From the NCBI GenBank assembly GCA_030374805.1, contig JARGSG010000015.1, positions 558,001 through 622,000 on the forward strand: a stretch of DNA of 64,000 nt. The letters are read 5' to 3'. Below, piece by piece: positions 10,014-20,597 of the stretch. Numbering within the stretch: position 1 is the stretch's first letter; every line of letters begins with the position of its first letter. This stretch comes from Gracilaria gracilis (taxonomy: Eukaryota; Rhodophyta; Florideophyceae; Gracilariales; Gracilariaceae). The position numbers and the translations under genes were made by a program. The notes beneath the pieces were generated by a model. The model made no database searches and was not told where the DNA came from. It was given only the letters and a program-made list of their open reading frames with translations.

Positions 10014-11072
10014 TCATTTCAAGAAACTCTTGATACCAAATGCGGTCTCCCACGCTTCAAACAAAACCCTTTGGTGTTCCGGTTCTCTGATACCGATGCG
10101 GATACACTCCGGAACACCAAAGCTGGCACACAGTCGAACTGGGCACCCTGCATCTTGCGCAACTTGCGAGGCCCTTGCAGCCGTCTTCGGGTCTGGCAAA
10201 GTAGCGAAGACCCACGGTACCCACAGCGGACTATCGTCATTAACTCTCCAGTCCATGTGTTTGACTCTCTGTTCGGTAAGACGCCTCCACTTCGGTATAC
10301 GCTCCCACGTTTGCTTCATGTAGTGCATGTCTTTCGCAGCGGCTGTCATGAACGCCTGCGCTGGCGAGTTGCAGGACCACGGAGTCTGTAACGTTTTAAT
10401 ACATTTCGTCCATTCCCGAGAGGCTGCAATAGAGCCCAATCGGATGCCAGGACATGCCCACAATTTGGTCCACGACGCGAGGACGAGGAGTCGATCCGGA
10501 TACTCATCTATGAGGGACAGGGCGGAATAATGACGCCAATCAGGTCCCAAGAAGGGCATGAAGGACTCGTCAATGACAAGGGCTCCAGACATGGTTTCCA
10601 TCATGCTGCGAATGCCGTCAAGAGACATGAAGTCACCAGTGGGTGAGTTGGGATGAATGAGCACGGTGACAGCGGCGGGTTCCTCCGAGAAGGCAGGCAG
10701 AACACTCCGGCCGGCTGCCTTCGCTGCGCGGTTGTACTCCATGTAGGCGGCCTTGTACGGACCCGGTTTGAACGGACCGGGGGGTAACACTTTCATGACG
10801 AGGTCAATGAATTCGGAAGCTCCATTGCCGATCAGCAGACGATCGGTGGGCCAGTCAATGAACTTGGATAGAGCTTGGAGAGGCTCACGAGTATCGGCGG
10901 CTGGATAGTGATGAATGTCGTGGAGAACGGAGTGTACTGCGGCGGCTGTGGCGGACTCGGGAGCGCCCAGGGCGTTGGTTGTTACGGAGAAGTCGGCGGT
11001 GTAGTTGGAGCATTGACGCCATGTCTGACCGCCATGAACTTCTTGCGTTTCCGTGTCCCACACTTTTTCCAT
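10014..11072 (-). CDS. PLP-dependent class I/II aminotransferase, HisC/CobD-like
   Basis: Fold-type I aminotransferase. 352 aa from the ATG at 11072; the open frame continues to a GTG at 11234 without another ATG. Landmarks: YPAADTREPLQALSKF near the start, LLIGNGASEFIDLV (cofactor phosphate loop), HPNSPTGDF (substrate/cofactor Asn), VIDESFMPF (Asp that holds the PLP pyridine) and SWTKLWACPGIRLG with the Schiff-base Lys. This order is typical of histidinol-phosphate aminotransferase and L-threonine-phosphate decarboxylase-like enzymes. The neighbouring divergent HisD gene (1.2 kb away) makes histidine synthesis attractive, but the protein departs from canonical HisC at the N-terminus, so substrate assignment is inference. 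Confidence 0.75.
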   Translation of the reverse strand: MEKVWDTETQEVHGGQTWRQCSNYTADFSVTTNALGAPESATAAAVHSVLHDIHHYPAADTREPLQALSKFIDWPTDRLLIGNGASEFIDLVMKVLPPGPFKPGPYKAAYMEYNRAAKAAGRSVLPAFSEEPAAVTVLIHPNSPTGDFMSLDGIRSMMETMSGALVIDESFMPFLGPDWRHYSALSLIDEYPDRLLVLASWTKLWACPGIRLGSIAASREWTKCIKTLQTPWSCNSPAQAFMTAAAKDMHYMKQTWERIPKWRRLTEQRVKHMDWRVNDDSPLWVPWVFATLPDPKTAARASQVAQDAGCPVRLCASFGVPECIRIGIREPEHQRVLFEAWETAFGIKSFLK

Positions 11073-12290
11073 GGTTAGATAGTTGTAGACGGGTGACGAA
11101 AAGGCCGAGCTACTACGGATGAGAACAGCTGACGGAGTTGTAGTGTGTAGTGGTCTAGGCGAATGCGGTACAAGGGTACTGTAATCAGATAATACAAGCG
11201 GCGGACAGTATGGCTGATGTTGAAGGGGTGACACTGTGTGCGGCAGGTGAGCACTCGTGCACGGCGGTGGCGCTTGGCTGCGGACGGCAAGTTGTGATTC
11301 GTATGCGCCACTGGAGATGGTAATGTTCGCTCAGCGCGTCTGTCCGACGTCGTTCGGTAAACGTTTGCCACCAGCACGTGCATACACTCGTAGAGTACAC
11401 AGTTGTTACGCGTAATACACACTTTGCACAGCCTGCCATCGTTTTGGCACCTTTTCAACGCTGCACTCAAGCCGCAGTCCGCGTGCATACTACGTTCTCC
11501 CATTGGTCTCATTGTGCACTGAAACTGGAAAGTGCTGCAAAATGTCGCATTGACTAGCGCGGACTGCTCCCTCGGTCCTCGGGAGCGTTGTAGCACCACC
11601 ACACCCGCAACCTTCTTCTTCTTTCTTCTTCTCATTATCGTCAACGAATAAAATGCTCAGTGCAATGGTTCTCCGATATTCACATATGTAAACAACTTGG
11701 ACATGGATCTTGGCCTCAATGCAAACGACATCGCTTGACCCCTTCAGCCTCTAATTCAATATCCCTTATTCGTTTCCTGGCTTCTTCTAAGACTCTTAAT
11801 AAATGGCATGGAGCTCAAGGATTAATATTTTATTCAATGGTAGCATTGGTGTTGCGCAGGAACATAAAGGCTTGTTCATTTCATTTCGCCTCATAGTACA
11901 TATCTTTCACATGGTCCAGTAGAAGCCCCTTTTGCATTTATGTAGATACGCTTCGAACCTCACCCATGTTCAATCTTCTTCTGACTCTGCAACATGCGAA
12001 TGACCCGAATTTGGCCACAATTGATGATCATCAGGATGACTTCTGACGAAATGATCATCAAGATCAGATCTTGTCCTATTCATGGATTGCTCTGGCACCT
12101 CGTTGCGCATCTGTCATAGCTGTCGTGACCAAAAACCACTCCGGCCCGGTCTCCTGGACGATTTGTCGCTACTGACGTCACGCCTTCCATAGAAATCACT
12201 TCATAAAGAGCCTCTCACCACCCGTCGCGCTCCATCCTCGCAAACCGGTCGCATCCACATTGGCGAGATCCGCAGTTTCGTCACCAAACC
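11073..12290. promoter_or_regulatory. Divergent upstream region between aminotransferase and hisD
   Basis: 1.2 kb upstream of both genes. A 189-codon minus-strand frame (11075-11644) is Arg/Thr-rich and overlaps the aminotransferase leader; I treat it as chance. An inverted GATGATCATC-type stretch lies near 12026-12064 (GATGATCATCAGGATG and AAATGATCATCAAGAT). No other feature seen. Confidence 0.4.
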
Positions 12291-13811
12291 ATGGCACCAT
12301 CATTGCTCTCGTCTGCGTTCACCACCCCGGCGCACCCCCTGCACCTCCATCCCAGGCACTCTCTTCCGCTCAGCAGCTCCTTGCGACCACGTAAACCGAC
12401 ATACGTCCAGCCAATACGTCTCACACTGCAGCAACCACCGCCCGACATGGCCACATCCAGCGCGCGGATCTACACCTCGGCGGAAGCGCAGCGTACCATT
12501 TTGAAGCGCGGTCTGATCGAGGATACTACCGTTCCGCCACACGTTCAAGCGAGGATCGACGAGATGTTTGGGCAGCCCACCACGCCCGTGCAATGTGTAC
12601 AGAACATCCTTCGTTCGGTAAGGGAAAAGGGCGATGAGGCTGTGCAATATTGGACCAAGACCATTGATGGCGTGGACATTTCCTCTGGCGCAGAGATTTC
12701 TTATGATACAGTTCAGGCGTCGTTGGAACAGGTACCTGCTCACGTCATTGATGCGCTTCGCCTAGCAAGGGATCGCGTTGTGTCGTACCATAAGAAGCAG
12801 CCTGTCACTAGCTGGTTTACAAACGACCTTGGCGGCACTGTTGGTCAGGCTATTCGTCCCATCGAAAGAGTGGGTTTCTACGTTCCAGGCGGCACGGCTC
12901 CATTGCCTTCGACCGTGCTCATGTCCGTGCTACCGGCGGTGGTGGCAGGCTGCGAACAGCTGACCGTAGTATCTCCACCCGATCGTCAAAGCGGTACCAT
13001 CGCCAGCGTGACGTTGGCGGCATGCGCAGTGATAAACGAACTGGAGGGCGTTAAGGTGCGCGTGTTCACCGTGGGTGGCTCACAAGCTGTTGGCGCTCTG
13101 GCGTACGGAACGGCGACAATTCCGCGTGTGGATAAGATTGTGGGACCGGGCAACATTTTTGTGGCGATTGCGAAGAAGGAGGTGTACGGAGTGGTGGGTA
13201 TTGATGGCATTTACGGCCCTACTGAGGCGGTGGTGGTGGCTGATGAGCACGCGGATGCGGAGCTGGTGGCGGCCGATTTGCTTGCGCAGGCAGAACATGA
13301 CTTTATGGCGGTGCCTATTCTTATCACCGACTCAAACAAGTTGGCGGAGGACGTGCAGAAGGCCGTCGATGTGCAGATTGAAAAGCTGGATCGCAAGGAG
13401 GTGGCAAAACACGCGATGGAGCACCAGGGAGGGTTGGTGGTGGCAGAAAACCTGGACGAATGCGTGGATCTGGCAAACGAATTCGCCACAGAGCACGTGT
13501 CGCTGTCGGTGGAGAACCCGTGGGACGTGGTGGGAAAGATGAAGAACGCCGGCGGGCTGTTCCTGGGAGAAGGCAGCTGTGAGGTTCTGGGCGATTACGT
13601 GGCTGGTCCGAGCCACGTGATGCCGACGGGAGGGAGCGCGAGGTTCTCGTCGCCGCTGAGCGTGGTGGACTTTGTGAAGATCGTGAGCGTGGTGGGTCTG
13701 GATGGCAAGGCGGTGCGGGAGATCGCCGGCGCGGCGGAGACGATTGCGCGGTCCGAGGGGCTGGACGCGCACGCGAACGCGGCGAAGCTGCGAAAGCACC
13801 TGGAGGCGTAA
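12291..13811 (+). CDS. hisD: Histidinol dehydrogenase, plastid-targeted
   Basis: Catalyses the last two oxidations of histidine biosynthesis (L-histidinol to L-histidine, two NAD+). 506 aa; the first ~52 residues are Ser/Pro/Leu/Arg-rich with no acidic residues, a typical plastid transit peptide. Mature-domain signatures: [57 protein letters not shown] (zinc ligands Gln and His), FATEHVSL (catalytic Glu-His) and [19 protein letters not shown] (second zinc His). No truncation or frame break. A second in-frame ATG near residue 52 probably marks the mature region. The CNNM gene follows on the same strand 290 bp downstream. Confidence 0.95.
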   Translation: MAPSLLSSAFTTPAHPLHLHPRHSLPLSSSLRPRKPTYVQPIRLTLQQPPPDMATSSARIYTSAEAQRTILKRGLIEDTTVPPHVQARIDEMFGQPTTPVQCVQNILRSVREKGDEAVQYWTKTIDGVDISSGAEISYDTVQASLEQVPAHVIDALRLARDRVVSYHKKQPVTSWFTNDLGGTVGQAIRPIERVGFYVPGGTAPLPSTVLMSVLPAVVAGCEQLTVVSPPDRQSGTIASVTLAACAVINELEGVKVRVFTVGGSQAVGALAYGTATIPRVDKIVGPGNIFVAIAKKEVYGVVGIDGIYGPTEAVVVADEHADAELVAADLLAQAEHDFMAVPILITDSNKLAEDVQKAVDVQIEKLDRKEVAKHAMEHQGGLVVAENLDECVDLANEFATEHVSLSVENPWDVVGKMKNAGGLFLGEGSCEVLGDYVAGPSHVMPTGGSARFSSPLSVVDFVKIVSVVGLDGKAVREIAGAAETIARSEGLDAHANAAKLRKHLEA

Positions 13812-14098
13812 AGAAAGAGCGCGACTTGTGTATCATACGGTGTCTACGCGTGGCACGCGGCCATTGGGGCAGCGGCCACTGCGCGCCAAGGCGGACGTAA
13901 ACGTCCACGTTTTTGATCTGCGCGTGCGGCGCGGGGGCGGTGTGATGGACGCGGGGCGCCCGCGTGCGGCTGGCGAGAACGCCGCGCTTTGCATCATTCA
14001 TTCCTCCACGCGCGCGCGCAGAGCCGCGTCGCCCCCTTGTCGCTCGGTGCCGAACGGCGCCCCGCGTCGCTTGAGCACGCGCCCGTGCCCGCCGCATC

Positions 14099-16651
14099 AT
14101 GGTGCTGTGGTGGCAAATCGTCGTCACCGTCATCTGCGTCGTGCTTTCGGGCACCTTCTCCGGCCTCACGCTTGGCCTCATGTCGCTCGATATTATCGAC
14201 CTTCGCGTGCTCACCGAGTCCGGTACCGACAAGGAGAAGTGGTACGCTCGCCGCATCCTGCCCGTGCGCAAACATGGCAATTGGCTGCTGTGCACCTTGC
14301 TCATCGGAAATACCGCCGTCAATTCCGCACTGGCCATCGTCACCGCCGATCTGTTTGGCGGCATTGCCGGATTTATTGCCTCGACGTTTACCATTCTGTA
14401 TATCGGTGAGATCATACCGCAGGCTGTATGCCACCGTTTCGGCCTTATCGTTGGCGCTCATGCCGTTCCGTTCATTCGTGCCATCATGTTCATTAGTGCA
14501 CCCCTCTCGTTCACCACTGCCAAGGCGCTCGATTTCTTCCTGGGTGGTGAGCCTGCCACGCGCTACAATAAGTCACAACTGAAGAGCTTGCTTTCCATTC
14601 ACGGCACTGTGCAGCACGAAGCCACATCTTCCAGCAGCAAACCGCACTCGCGCGAACCGTCTGCACAGGCCGCCACCCCGCAAGCTCTTGCCACTCCTCC
14701 CACAAGTCATGATCAAGTTGCCGTTGTCGAGCTACAACAAATATCCATTCATCCGCACCAACTTCATCCCGACGCGTCACCTGCGAACCCCCAAACTGTC
14801 CAAACCTCAACCCGCACTCTCGCTGCTTCTGCGCAGCAACCATATATTGCGAATCTGTCCTCCAATGCTCAGGAACTCAATTCCGTATCCCGTCAGCGGA
14901 GCACCTCTGAGACATCTCGCCTCAAGAAAATGCTTCATTCTCGTTTGTTGGAAAGCGCGCGTACCAAGTTAACACGCCGTAATCATTACAAGAAAGATCG
15001 TGATCGAGAGTCGGAAACTTCCAACCCACCGCTTACCAAGGATGAGATCACCATGCTTGGCGGCGCATTTGACTTCAGTCAGAAAACTGTTAGCCAGGTC
15101 ATGACACCCTTGAATGACGTTTTTATGCTAGAGGCTTCACTGTCTCTCAACTTTGAAGTTATGCTTCTTGTCTTTCAGTCTGGTCATTCACGGATCCCGG
15201 TTTATGATAGAAGTAGAGATAATATCATCGGCGTGCTTTTCGCCAAAGATCTCATTTTACTGGATCCCGAGGATTCGGTCCCGATTAAGACCGTTTTGCT
15301 CTTCTTCGGAAGAACTGTGTTGCTAGTCTTTTTTGATACCACTCTTAACAAAATGCTCAACATTTTCCGCCAGGGAGGTGGCCACATGGCCATCGTGCAG
15401 AAGAAGAAAGAAGGGTCGCAACAGAACCCAGACACCATTGGAATCGTTACTCTGGAAGATCTCATTGAAGAAATCATAGGACAGGATATTGTGGATGAAA
15501 CCGATGTATATACAGACAACATCAGCAAACAGCGAGTCAAGCGTGTGCGTTCAATCCATCCTGAAGTCCTGAAGATGTTCGACTCCAAACATGATGAAGA
15601 ACTGCTATCCGAGAAGGAAGTTCTCGTTGTCGCATCATACTTGTCGAACAATACAGAAGAGTTCGCGGGGGAGATCATCGACACCAATGTATTGAGACAA
15701 GTGCTTGCGGAGATTCCAATAGTCAAGTATCCTTTAGAAGACCAGAGCATAAGCCGCTCAACTTTGCCAGGAAACACAGGTTTGGCAGCAACGGCTGCTG
15801 CTCTCTCTGGTGATCCAGCTGCGAACAAGAACAGCGACCCAATCCCCATAACTAGTGCTGCTGACATTGTTTCTCGACTGGATGCCTCTACTCGTGCGAC
15901 TGCCACGGGACGTGAGCAAGTTGTTCCTGATGTAACCATTTATACAAGAGGGGTGCCGACAAAGAATGCGTTCCTCATTATCAATGGTAGGCTTGAAATC
16001 AGCGCTGGAAATGACGGCTTCAAGTCAGAAGCTGGCCCCTGGACGTTCCTTGGAATTCGTGCTTTAACTGAAGACATCTATGCGCCAGACTTCACCGCGA
16101 GAGTCATTGAACGGCCGGCAAGGTTGCTGCGAATATCACGCAAATTGTATCGCGTTATGAAGCAGTACACGACAACTGGAACGAGCTGGGCTCTGTCCAA
16201 GAAAGGAGGCCTCAACGATCGTGCCCTACCACCGCTCAGAACTACGCTAACCCAGACGACACGTCGCCTTCCTAGTACGTCTAATGATCCGCCCCCTTCT
16301 TCGCTAGCCCTGGCTGCCGCAGCTACTGCTGTGGCAGTTGGGGCGCCCAAGAGTGGTGAAAAAGGTCCATCTCTTTCTGGTACTGCTTCTGAAACCACGG
16401 TTGTAAGGAAAGCACGCTCGCGTCCCGATGGGCAATCCATTGAATGGAGTGAAATGGGGCCCAGTTTATCCCATATACAGCAGTCGAATCCGCGGTCTCG
16501 CAAAGCGCAGAGTTCCCCGGATATTTTGCAGGATGTGTGCGATATTGACAGGTTTGAGCTTGATGCCAGAAATGAATCTACATCTGCTGGGATTAAAGGA
16601 GATTCTTTTCAACAACTTTCTTCACATTTAAAAAACGACGATGAAGGGTAG
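14099..16651 (+). CDS. CNNM/Mam3-type membrane protein (DUF21, CBS pair)
   Basis: Cyclin-M/CorC family, linked to Mg2+ or other metal homeostasis. 850 aa. Residues 1-~160 form the DUF21 membrane domain with three to four hydrophobic segments, the TFSGLTLGLMSLD motif and ILYIGEIIPQAVCHRFG. Residues ~165-310 are a Ser/Gln/Thr/Pro-rich linker. A CBS pair follows (about 325-450: KTVSQVMTPLNDVFML, SRIPVYDR, GVLFAKDL, MAIVQKK, GIVTLEDLIEEIIGQDIVDE). About 600-690 resembles the degenerate cyclic-nucleotide-binding domain of CNNMs (TRGVPTKNAFLIINGRLE). The C-terminal 150 residues are low complexity. The linker between the membrane domain and the CBS pair is longer than in animal CNNMs. Location is probably vacuolar or plasma membrane (inference). 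Confidence 0.9.
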   Translation: MVLWWQIVVTVICVVLSGTFSGLTLGLMSLDIIDLRVLTESGTDKEKWYARRILPVRKHGNWLLCTLLIGNTAVNSALAIVTADLFGGIAGFIASTFTILYIGEIIPQAVCHRFGLIVGAHAVPFIRAIMFISAPLSFTTAKALDFFLGGEPATRYNKSQLKSLLSIHGTVQHEATSSSSKPHSREPSAQAATPQALATPPTSHDQVAVVELQQISIHPHQLHPDASPANPQTVQTSTRTLAASAQQPYIANLSSNAQELNSVSRQRSTSETSRLKKMLHSRLLESARTKLTRRNHYKKDRDRESETSNPPLTKDEITMLGGAFDFSQKTVSQVMTPLNDVFMLEASLSLNFEVMLLVFQSGHSRIPVYDRSRDNIIGVLFAKDLILLDPEDSVPIKTVLLFFGRTVLLVFFDTTLNKMLNIFRQGGGHMAIVQKKKEGSQQNPDTIGIVTLEDLIEEIIGQDIVDETDVYTDNISKQRVKRVRSIHPEVLKMFDSKHDEELLSEKEVLVVASYLSNNTEEFAGEIIDTNVLRQVLAEIPIVKYPLEDQSISRSTLPGNTGLAATAAALSGDPAANKNSDPIPITSAADIVSRLDASTRATATGREQVVPDVTIYTRGVPTKNAFLIINGRLEISAGNDGFKSEAGPWTFLGIRALTEDIYAPDFTARVIERPARLLRISRKLYRVMKQYTTTGTSWALSKKGGLNDRALPPLRTTLTQTTRRLPSTSNDPPPSSLALAAAATAVAVGAPKSGEKGPSLSGTASETTVVRKARSRPDGQSIEWSEMGPSLSHIQQSNPRSRKAQSSPDILQDVCDIDRFELDARNESTSAGIKGDSFQQLSSHLKNDDEG

Positions 16652-18833
16652 CAATGGCTAATGTTCGCTACCTCCGTCATTCGCTCTACTTAGTTCTTCC
16701 TACACATATGAAGACACCAACATTTTGTGAAACTCGAAAAACTAACATTCCCTGTACATTGCTAAGAAATAGCTTCTAACGACCATAAACAACCAAAGAA
16801 ACATCTCGTCTTCCGAGTTGTTCACTGATTGTTTGTCGTGGTTGGTTGTCCTTGATTTCTGAGAGGGACATCTTCGTCTGCGAAGACTTGTTTTGGGCAA
16901 TTATGGGGATGTTCCGATATCCAAGAACAGAGTGATACTCTTAGTGCACTGGTCCTATATTTTTTACGGCTCCTAGAGATATCTTTCCGATGTGCAGATC
17001 TTTAACTCGCTTTTCTTTTGTTTGTTAAGAATGCTGGTCATCCTACGTGTTTCATATAAAGAGAGAGGAAGCGAAAATTTTTAGCAACCAGCTTCGTCTC
17101 CTGTTTAGGATCTCATTGATAAAGCCAACGTCGAAAAGTAGCAGAACGGCTTGGTCTTGAAGGAGGAACTTTCTTGCTTAGTCGAATGACGGAGACCTTA
17201 ACAATAAATGTTTAACTGTAGAAATGTCAGTGACGATCCTGCGGCATTTCGCAGTGCAGTTGTAGATTGAACTGACAATATTCTACACGCTCTTCATGCC
17301 TGATCGGCAACAGATACAGCATAATGTAAAATCAGTCAATCCGTTACCGAGATTAATGATGCTGAATCCTACTACATAGTCTTTGTCTGTACAAAAACCA
17401 AATGGCGTAGTCATCGAATCATCGAAAACTCGAACGCTCGAAAGTTTCGAGTCGAAACAACGTAGGGGCCCGTTACGACGATACCGATTCGATTAGGAAC
17501 ATCAGAAATATCTTTCATACATATAATTAAATTAAGCTTCAGTGAATGAGTTCGGCCTTCTTCGAGAGAGAAATGTTTGTGGGATAGATCCTCTGTCGCC
17601 TCGGAGTGCAGGGGCGCCGGCCGTTCATGTCAGAGAAAGCTACTTTGAACAGAAGGTGTTCCGATGTAAGTTGTAACTAAGTTTGTTTGCTCATAAAATG
17701 CGAGAGAGACCGTAACAAGAGCAGATGATGAAACTTGCTCTCTAGCTCTACTAGTGACTACCCTTGTAAAGTTCAGATTTCCAGTCTTACGAGGGTAGCG
17801 TTACGCCCAAGGATGAAATCTTGTTCTTCTTCTTTATTGTGGTCGGTCGCCCCTGATTCCGAGACGACTGGAGGCCTATCTAAAGATAAATCGAGGGCCT
17901 TCAACACAAACGCCAAACCTCCGAACACTTGAAATCATTACCACAGTGGCAATGAACTCTGACGACGAAATACTTGCAGCTGAAACTGATAAAACCCAAT
18001 TACCCACAACATCGTCTTATCGCTCTAAAAACACATACCAAACATTACGCTTTTCTTCGCTACAAACCGAAGTCGCTTTCGCCTCTGACTTTGTGCTCTC
18101 GCGCAGCCGCAAAGAAGTGGTGATATTATTAAGAAGTTCTCGCGTACGACGTCCTTACAATTGCAAAAGAAGCGTTCTGCGTGCGCGACTTTTGCCCCAT
18201 ATCCTAACTGAGCTGGAACCAAGTATAATGCCGTTTGCGCTTTTGGACTCGTTGCGGCACGAAGATGTTCGAAAACACCTGAAGGGTCGTTCTCGGCCAA
18301 TAGAAACTCAATAACTGGTTGGATTTGAAGAACGCTGTCTACTCTGCAAAAAAAACAATGGCGAACTCGTTCCCGGATAACACTTAAACGAGCTTGTCAC
18401 CACTTACAAGACACAAATGTGGGACAAGAGGTACGCAATGTGCTCAGCAATCGTTTTTGTTCGCTCTGTATAGCATCGGACGAATAGGCAAGAAGTGAGG
18501 CGTTTTCCGAAAACGTAGCGCGTCTCTTTGCGATGGTATGAAAGATACCATGTTAGGGTTGGCCATATCAGCCAAGCTTTTAAACGAAGCCCGCAAACTC
18601 AAGAAAATGATCCTGATGAAATCATGACAGGCATAAAACCGGACTACCCTTGGTACGTGCCGTAGGAACTGGCAAAGGTGCTTCCTTCTTTTCTCGATTC
18701 TTGCGTAACTTCCGTTCCGCTGTTGCTGAATGTGCACCTAATTCTATCGAACAACGAACCGGGCCGCCTCTTGACGCAAAATCTAGCCATGGCGATAGAG
18801 TAAACGCCTGCTTGTTATCTATGGTCTGGAGAT
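16652..18833. other. 2.2-kb intergenic region, no confident gene
   Basis: AT-richer DNA without a convincing gene. A 15-nt perfect palindrome CTCGAAAGTTTCGAG sits at about 17438-17452. A plus-strand frame (17952-18314, 120 codons) overlaps a minus-strand frame (18025-18300, 91 codons); both have a somewhat protein-like composition but no recognised family, so a degraded element is possible. Confidence 0.4.
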
Positions 18834-19796
18834 TTAACGTGCTCCACCATCAGCCGAGAATGACTCCTCAAACGGCTGAATTACGACATAGCCGTCAGTG
18901 AATTCAAGTTGGAATTCCTCTCCAGATCCTCTTCCCATGTACGACCTAGTGCTCAAGTCGGTCTTTACATTTCAAAAGCAGTCAGCAAAGTGAAAGGAAA
19001 GGTAAAGTGATGTTCGTGCTTCCAAAGTGCTTACCTTTAAAGTTGGAGGGTGAGTCCATGCCACCGTGGCATCTGGATCAGTATAAACTGGCTTCTCTGG
19101 CGTTGCTTGAAAAACGACCACGGAACCATGGCATGTAAAAGCAACCACTCCAGAGCCGGAGACCTGTACATAAATATTAGACCCAACAACGACGTACAGT
19201 TAGCATATAATTGGCAGGTGCAAACGACGAAGCAGAGATTGCAATTGCGTACTTTCACATTGAACAGACCACCAGACATCATTCCGGCACCCTTCATGAA
19301 CTTGACATCGTACGTGAGAGAGGCCGAAAGCGCCAGCACATCATTGCCATTGAGATAAATAGTTTCATCAGTAAGCGAAACAACCGTTACCAGCTTGCCA
19401 TTATCAGCACAGTACGCAGTTCCGTCCCCCTCACATTTAACGAGCGTCATACCTTCCCCTGTGAACGCCTTCTTCATGACTTTTGCAAAACCTTGCTCGC
19501 GCGCGCCCTGTCTGGTAAACTTTAGCTTGCCAGTTCGGGCTACCTGAGAAACAAATGTGACTACTTCAGTATTCTGGTCTCACGGATGCCAGCTTTCAGA
19601 TTGAGAGTAACTTTTCTACTGGAGCACTTACCATGGTGCCGGCCTTGATCCATGCGAATCGCGCGGTTTGGGCATTCAAGGTTATTCTCAGAAGTTTGTC
19701 GCGCTCCAATTCAAACAGATGTGCTCCACCTTCTTTGACGCTCGCCTTGTCTGCCATGGCCTGAAATGATGACCTTTTTGAAGCTCCATCCGACAT
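18834..19796 (-). CDS. AIM24: AIM24-family protein, four exons
   Basis: AIM24/DUF124 family, beta-rich proteins related to tryptophan-RNA-binding-attenuator folds; yeast Aim24 is mitochondrial and helps organise the inner membrane. Exons on the minus strand: 19796-19632, 19543-19253, 19163-19035 and 18962-18834, each a multiple of three, giving 237 aa. The joins restore family landmarks: AWIKAGTM-VARTGKLKFTRQG, GGLFNVK-VSGSGVVAF and TLK-TDLSTRSYMGRGSGEEFQ, ending DGYVVIQPFEE. Introns are 88, 89 and 72 nt with GT-AG ends; the second donor is GTACGC, weaker than the others. The third has a good TGCTGAC branch site. The start ATG at 19796 is preferred; 19757 is an alternative. Unusually intron-rich for this window. 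Confidence 0.85.
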
Positions 19797-20313
19797 TGTT
19801 CCTACCCTTGGTAGTGAAACGTGAGTATATGTGATTATTAGGATGAAACGATGAGTCTCAAGTTGACGAGATATCACAAGTACTAACCGTACAGGTAGTT
19901 ATTACAGTGAGCTTATTTAACCCTACACTGCCGCCGGACAGTATAAGACACCCCCGTAGAGCTATACCTTCGGTACACGAAGGTATATCTCTGAAGAAGG
20001 CTCCCGACGTCTACTTCATGCACGTAGCGGTTGGCCGACGGAATTCTATGGGAAGGGGTTAAAGACTGTGGTCGTCGTTTTGATATTACAAAACTTCGAC
20101 CACTGTAGCTCTATCCATACCACCACAAATCTGTGCTGTAGATTCTGTTGCAGATATTTTAACCGAAAAATTCTTATGTATACTGAGATAGACATTATAA
20201 CAAACCAACCAAATGTTGAGAAAAAACTTCAAATAGAATATGATGCACTCGTAGAACAACATGTACACGTGGGGCTGAGTGTTTCAATAAAGAGTCACAA
20301 TCCACTCTTTTCT
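19797..20313. other. Gap with strong hairpin, MITE-like
   Basis: Contains a hairpin at 19963-19987 (arms TATACCTTCG and CGAAGGTATA around GTACA), extended by four more positions with one mismatch. The rest is AT-rich. Short open frames on both strands (for example 20068-20331) show no known features. Confidence 0.5.
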
Positions 20314-20344
20314 TACTGTGGGGTGCCCTAAAATGTGTCGTGTT

Positions 20345-20370
20345 CCATATCAAAAGTACGGAATGGCACA
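20345..20370 (+). repeat. Left inverted repeat flanking DUF7869-like gene
   Basis: 26 bp beginning CCATATCAAAAG and ending ACGGAATGGCACA. It matches the reverse complement of 22756-22781 at 24 of 26 positions. It lies 29 bp inside the outer terminal repeat. Confidence 0.8.
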
Positions 20371-20597
20371 TTTTCAACTTTTCCAGGTTTCTACCTTCCT
20401 TTTGAGCCCAGATCTGTAGCTTTCGAATGAGACATTTCTCGTAGAAAACGGATGTCTCAAACCCGAGATCTTGCGGTCTCTATGGTGTGAAACCGAGAAC
20501 GCTGTTTTTCTGAAAAGCCCTTGAAGACGAAGGAACACGCATTTTAAATACATTGACACAGCGATAGTGCTCGTCTGATACCCCACCTCTCACCACC

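Noticed and set aside
11075-11644. 189-codon minus-strand frame upstream of the aminotransferase
   Set aside because: Arg/Thr/Cys-rich random-looking sequence overlapping the gene leader; no family.
13324-14415. 363-codon minus-strand frame across hisD and CNNM
   Set aside because: Antisense shadow of two well-supported genes, low-complexity Arg/Pro/Ser translation.
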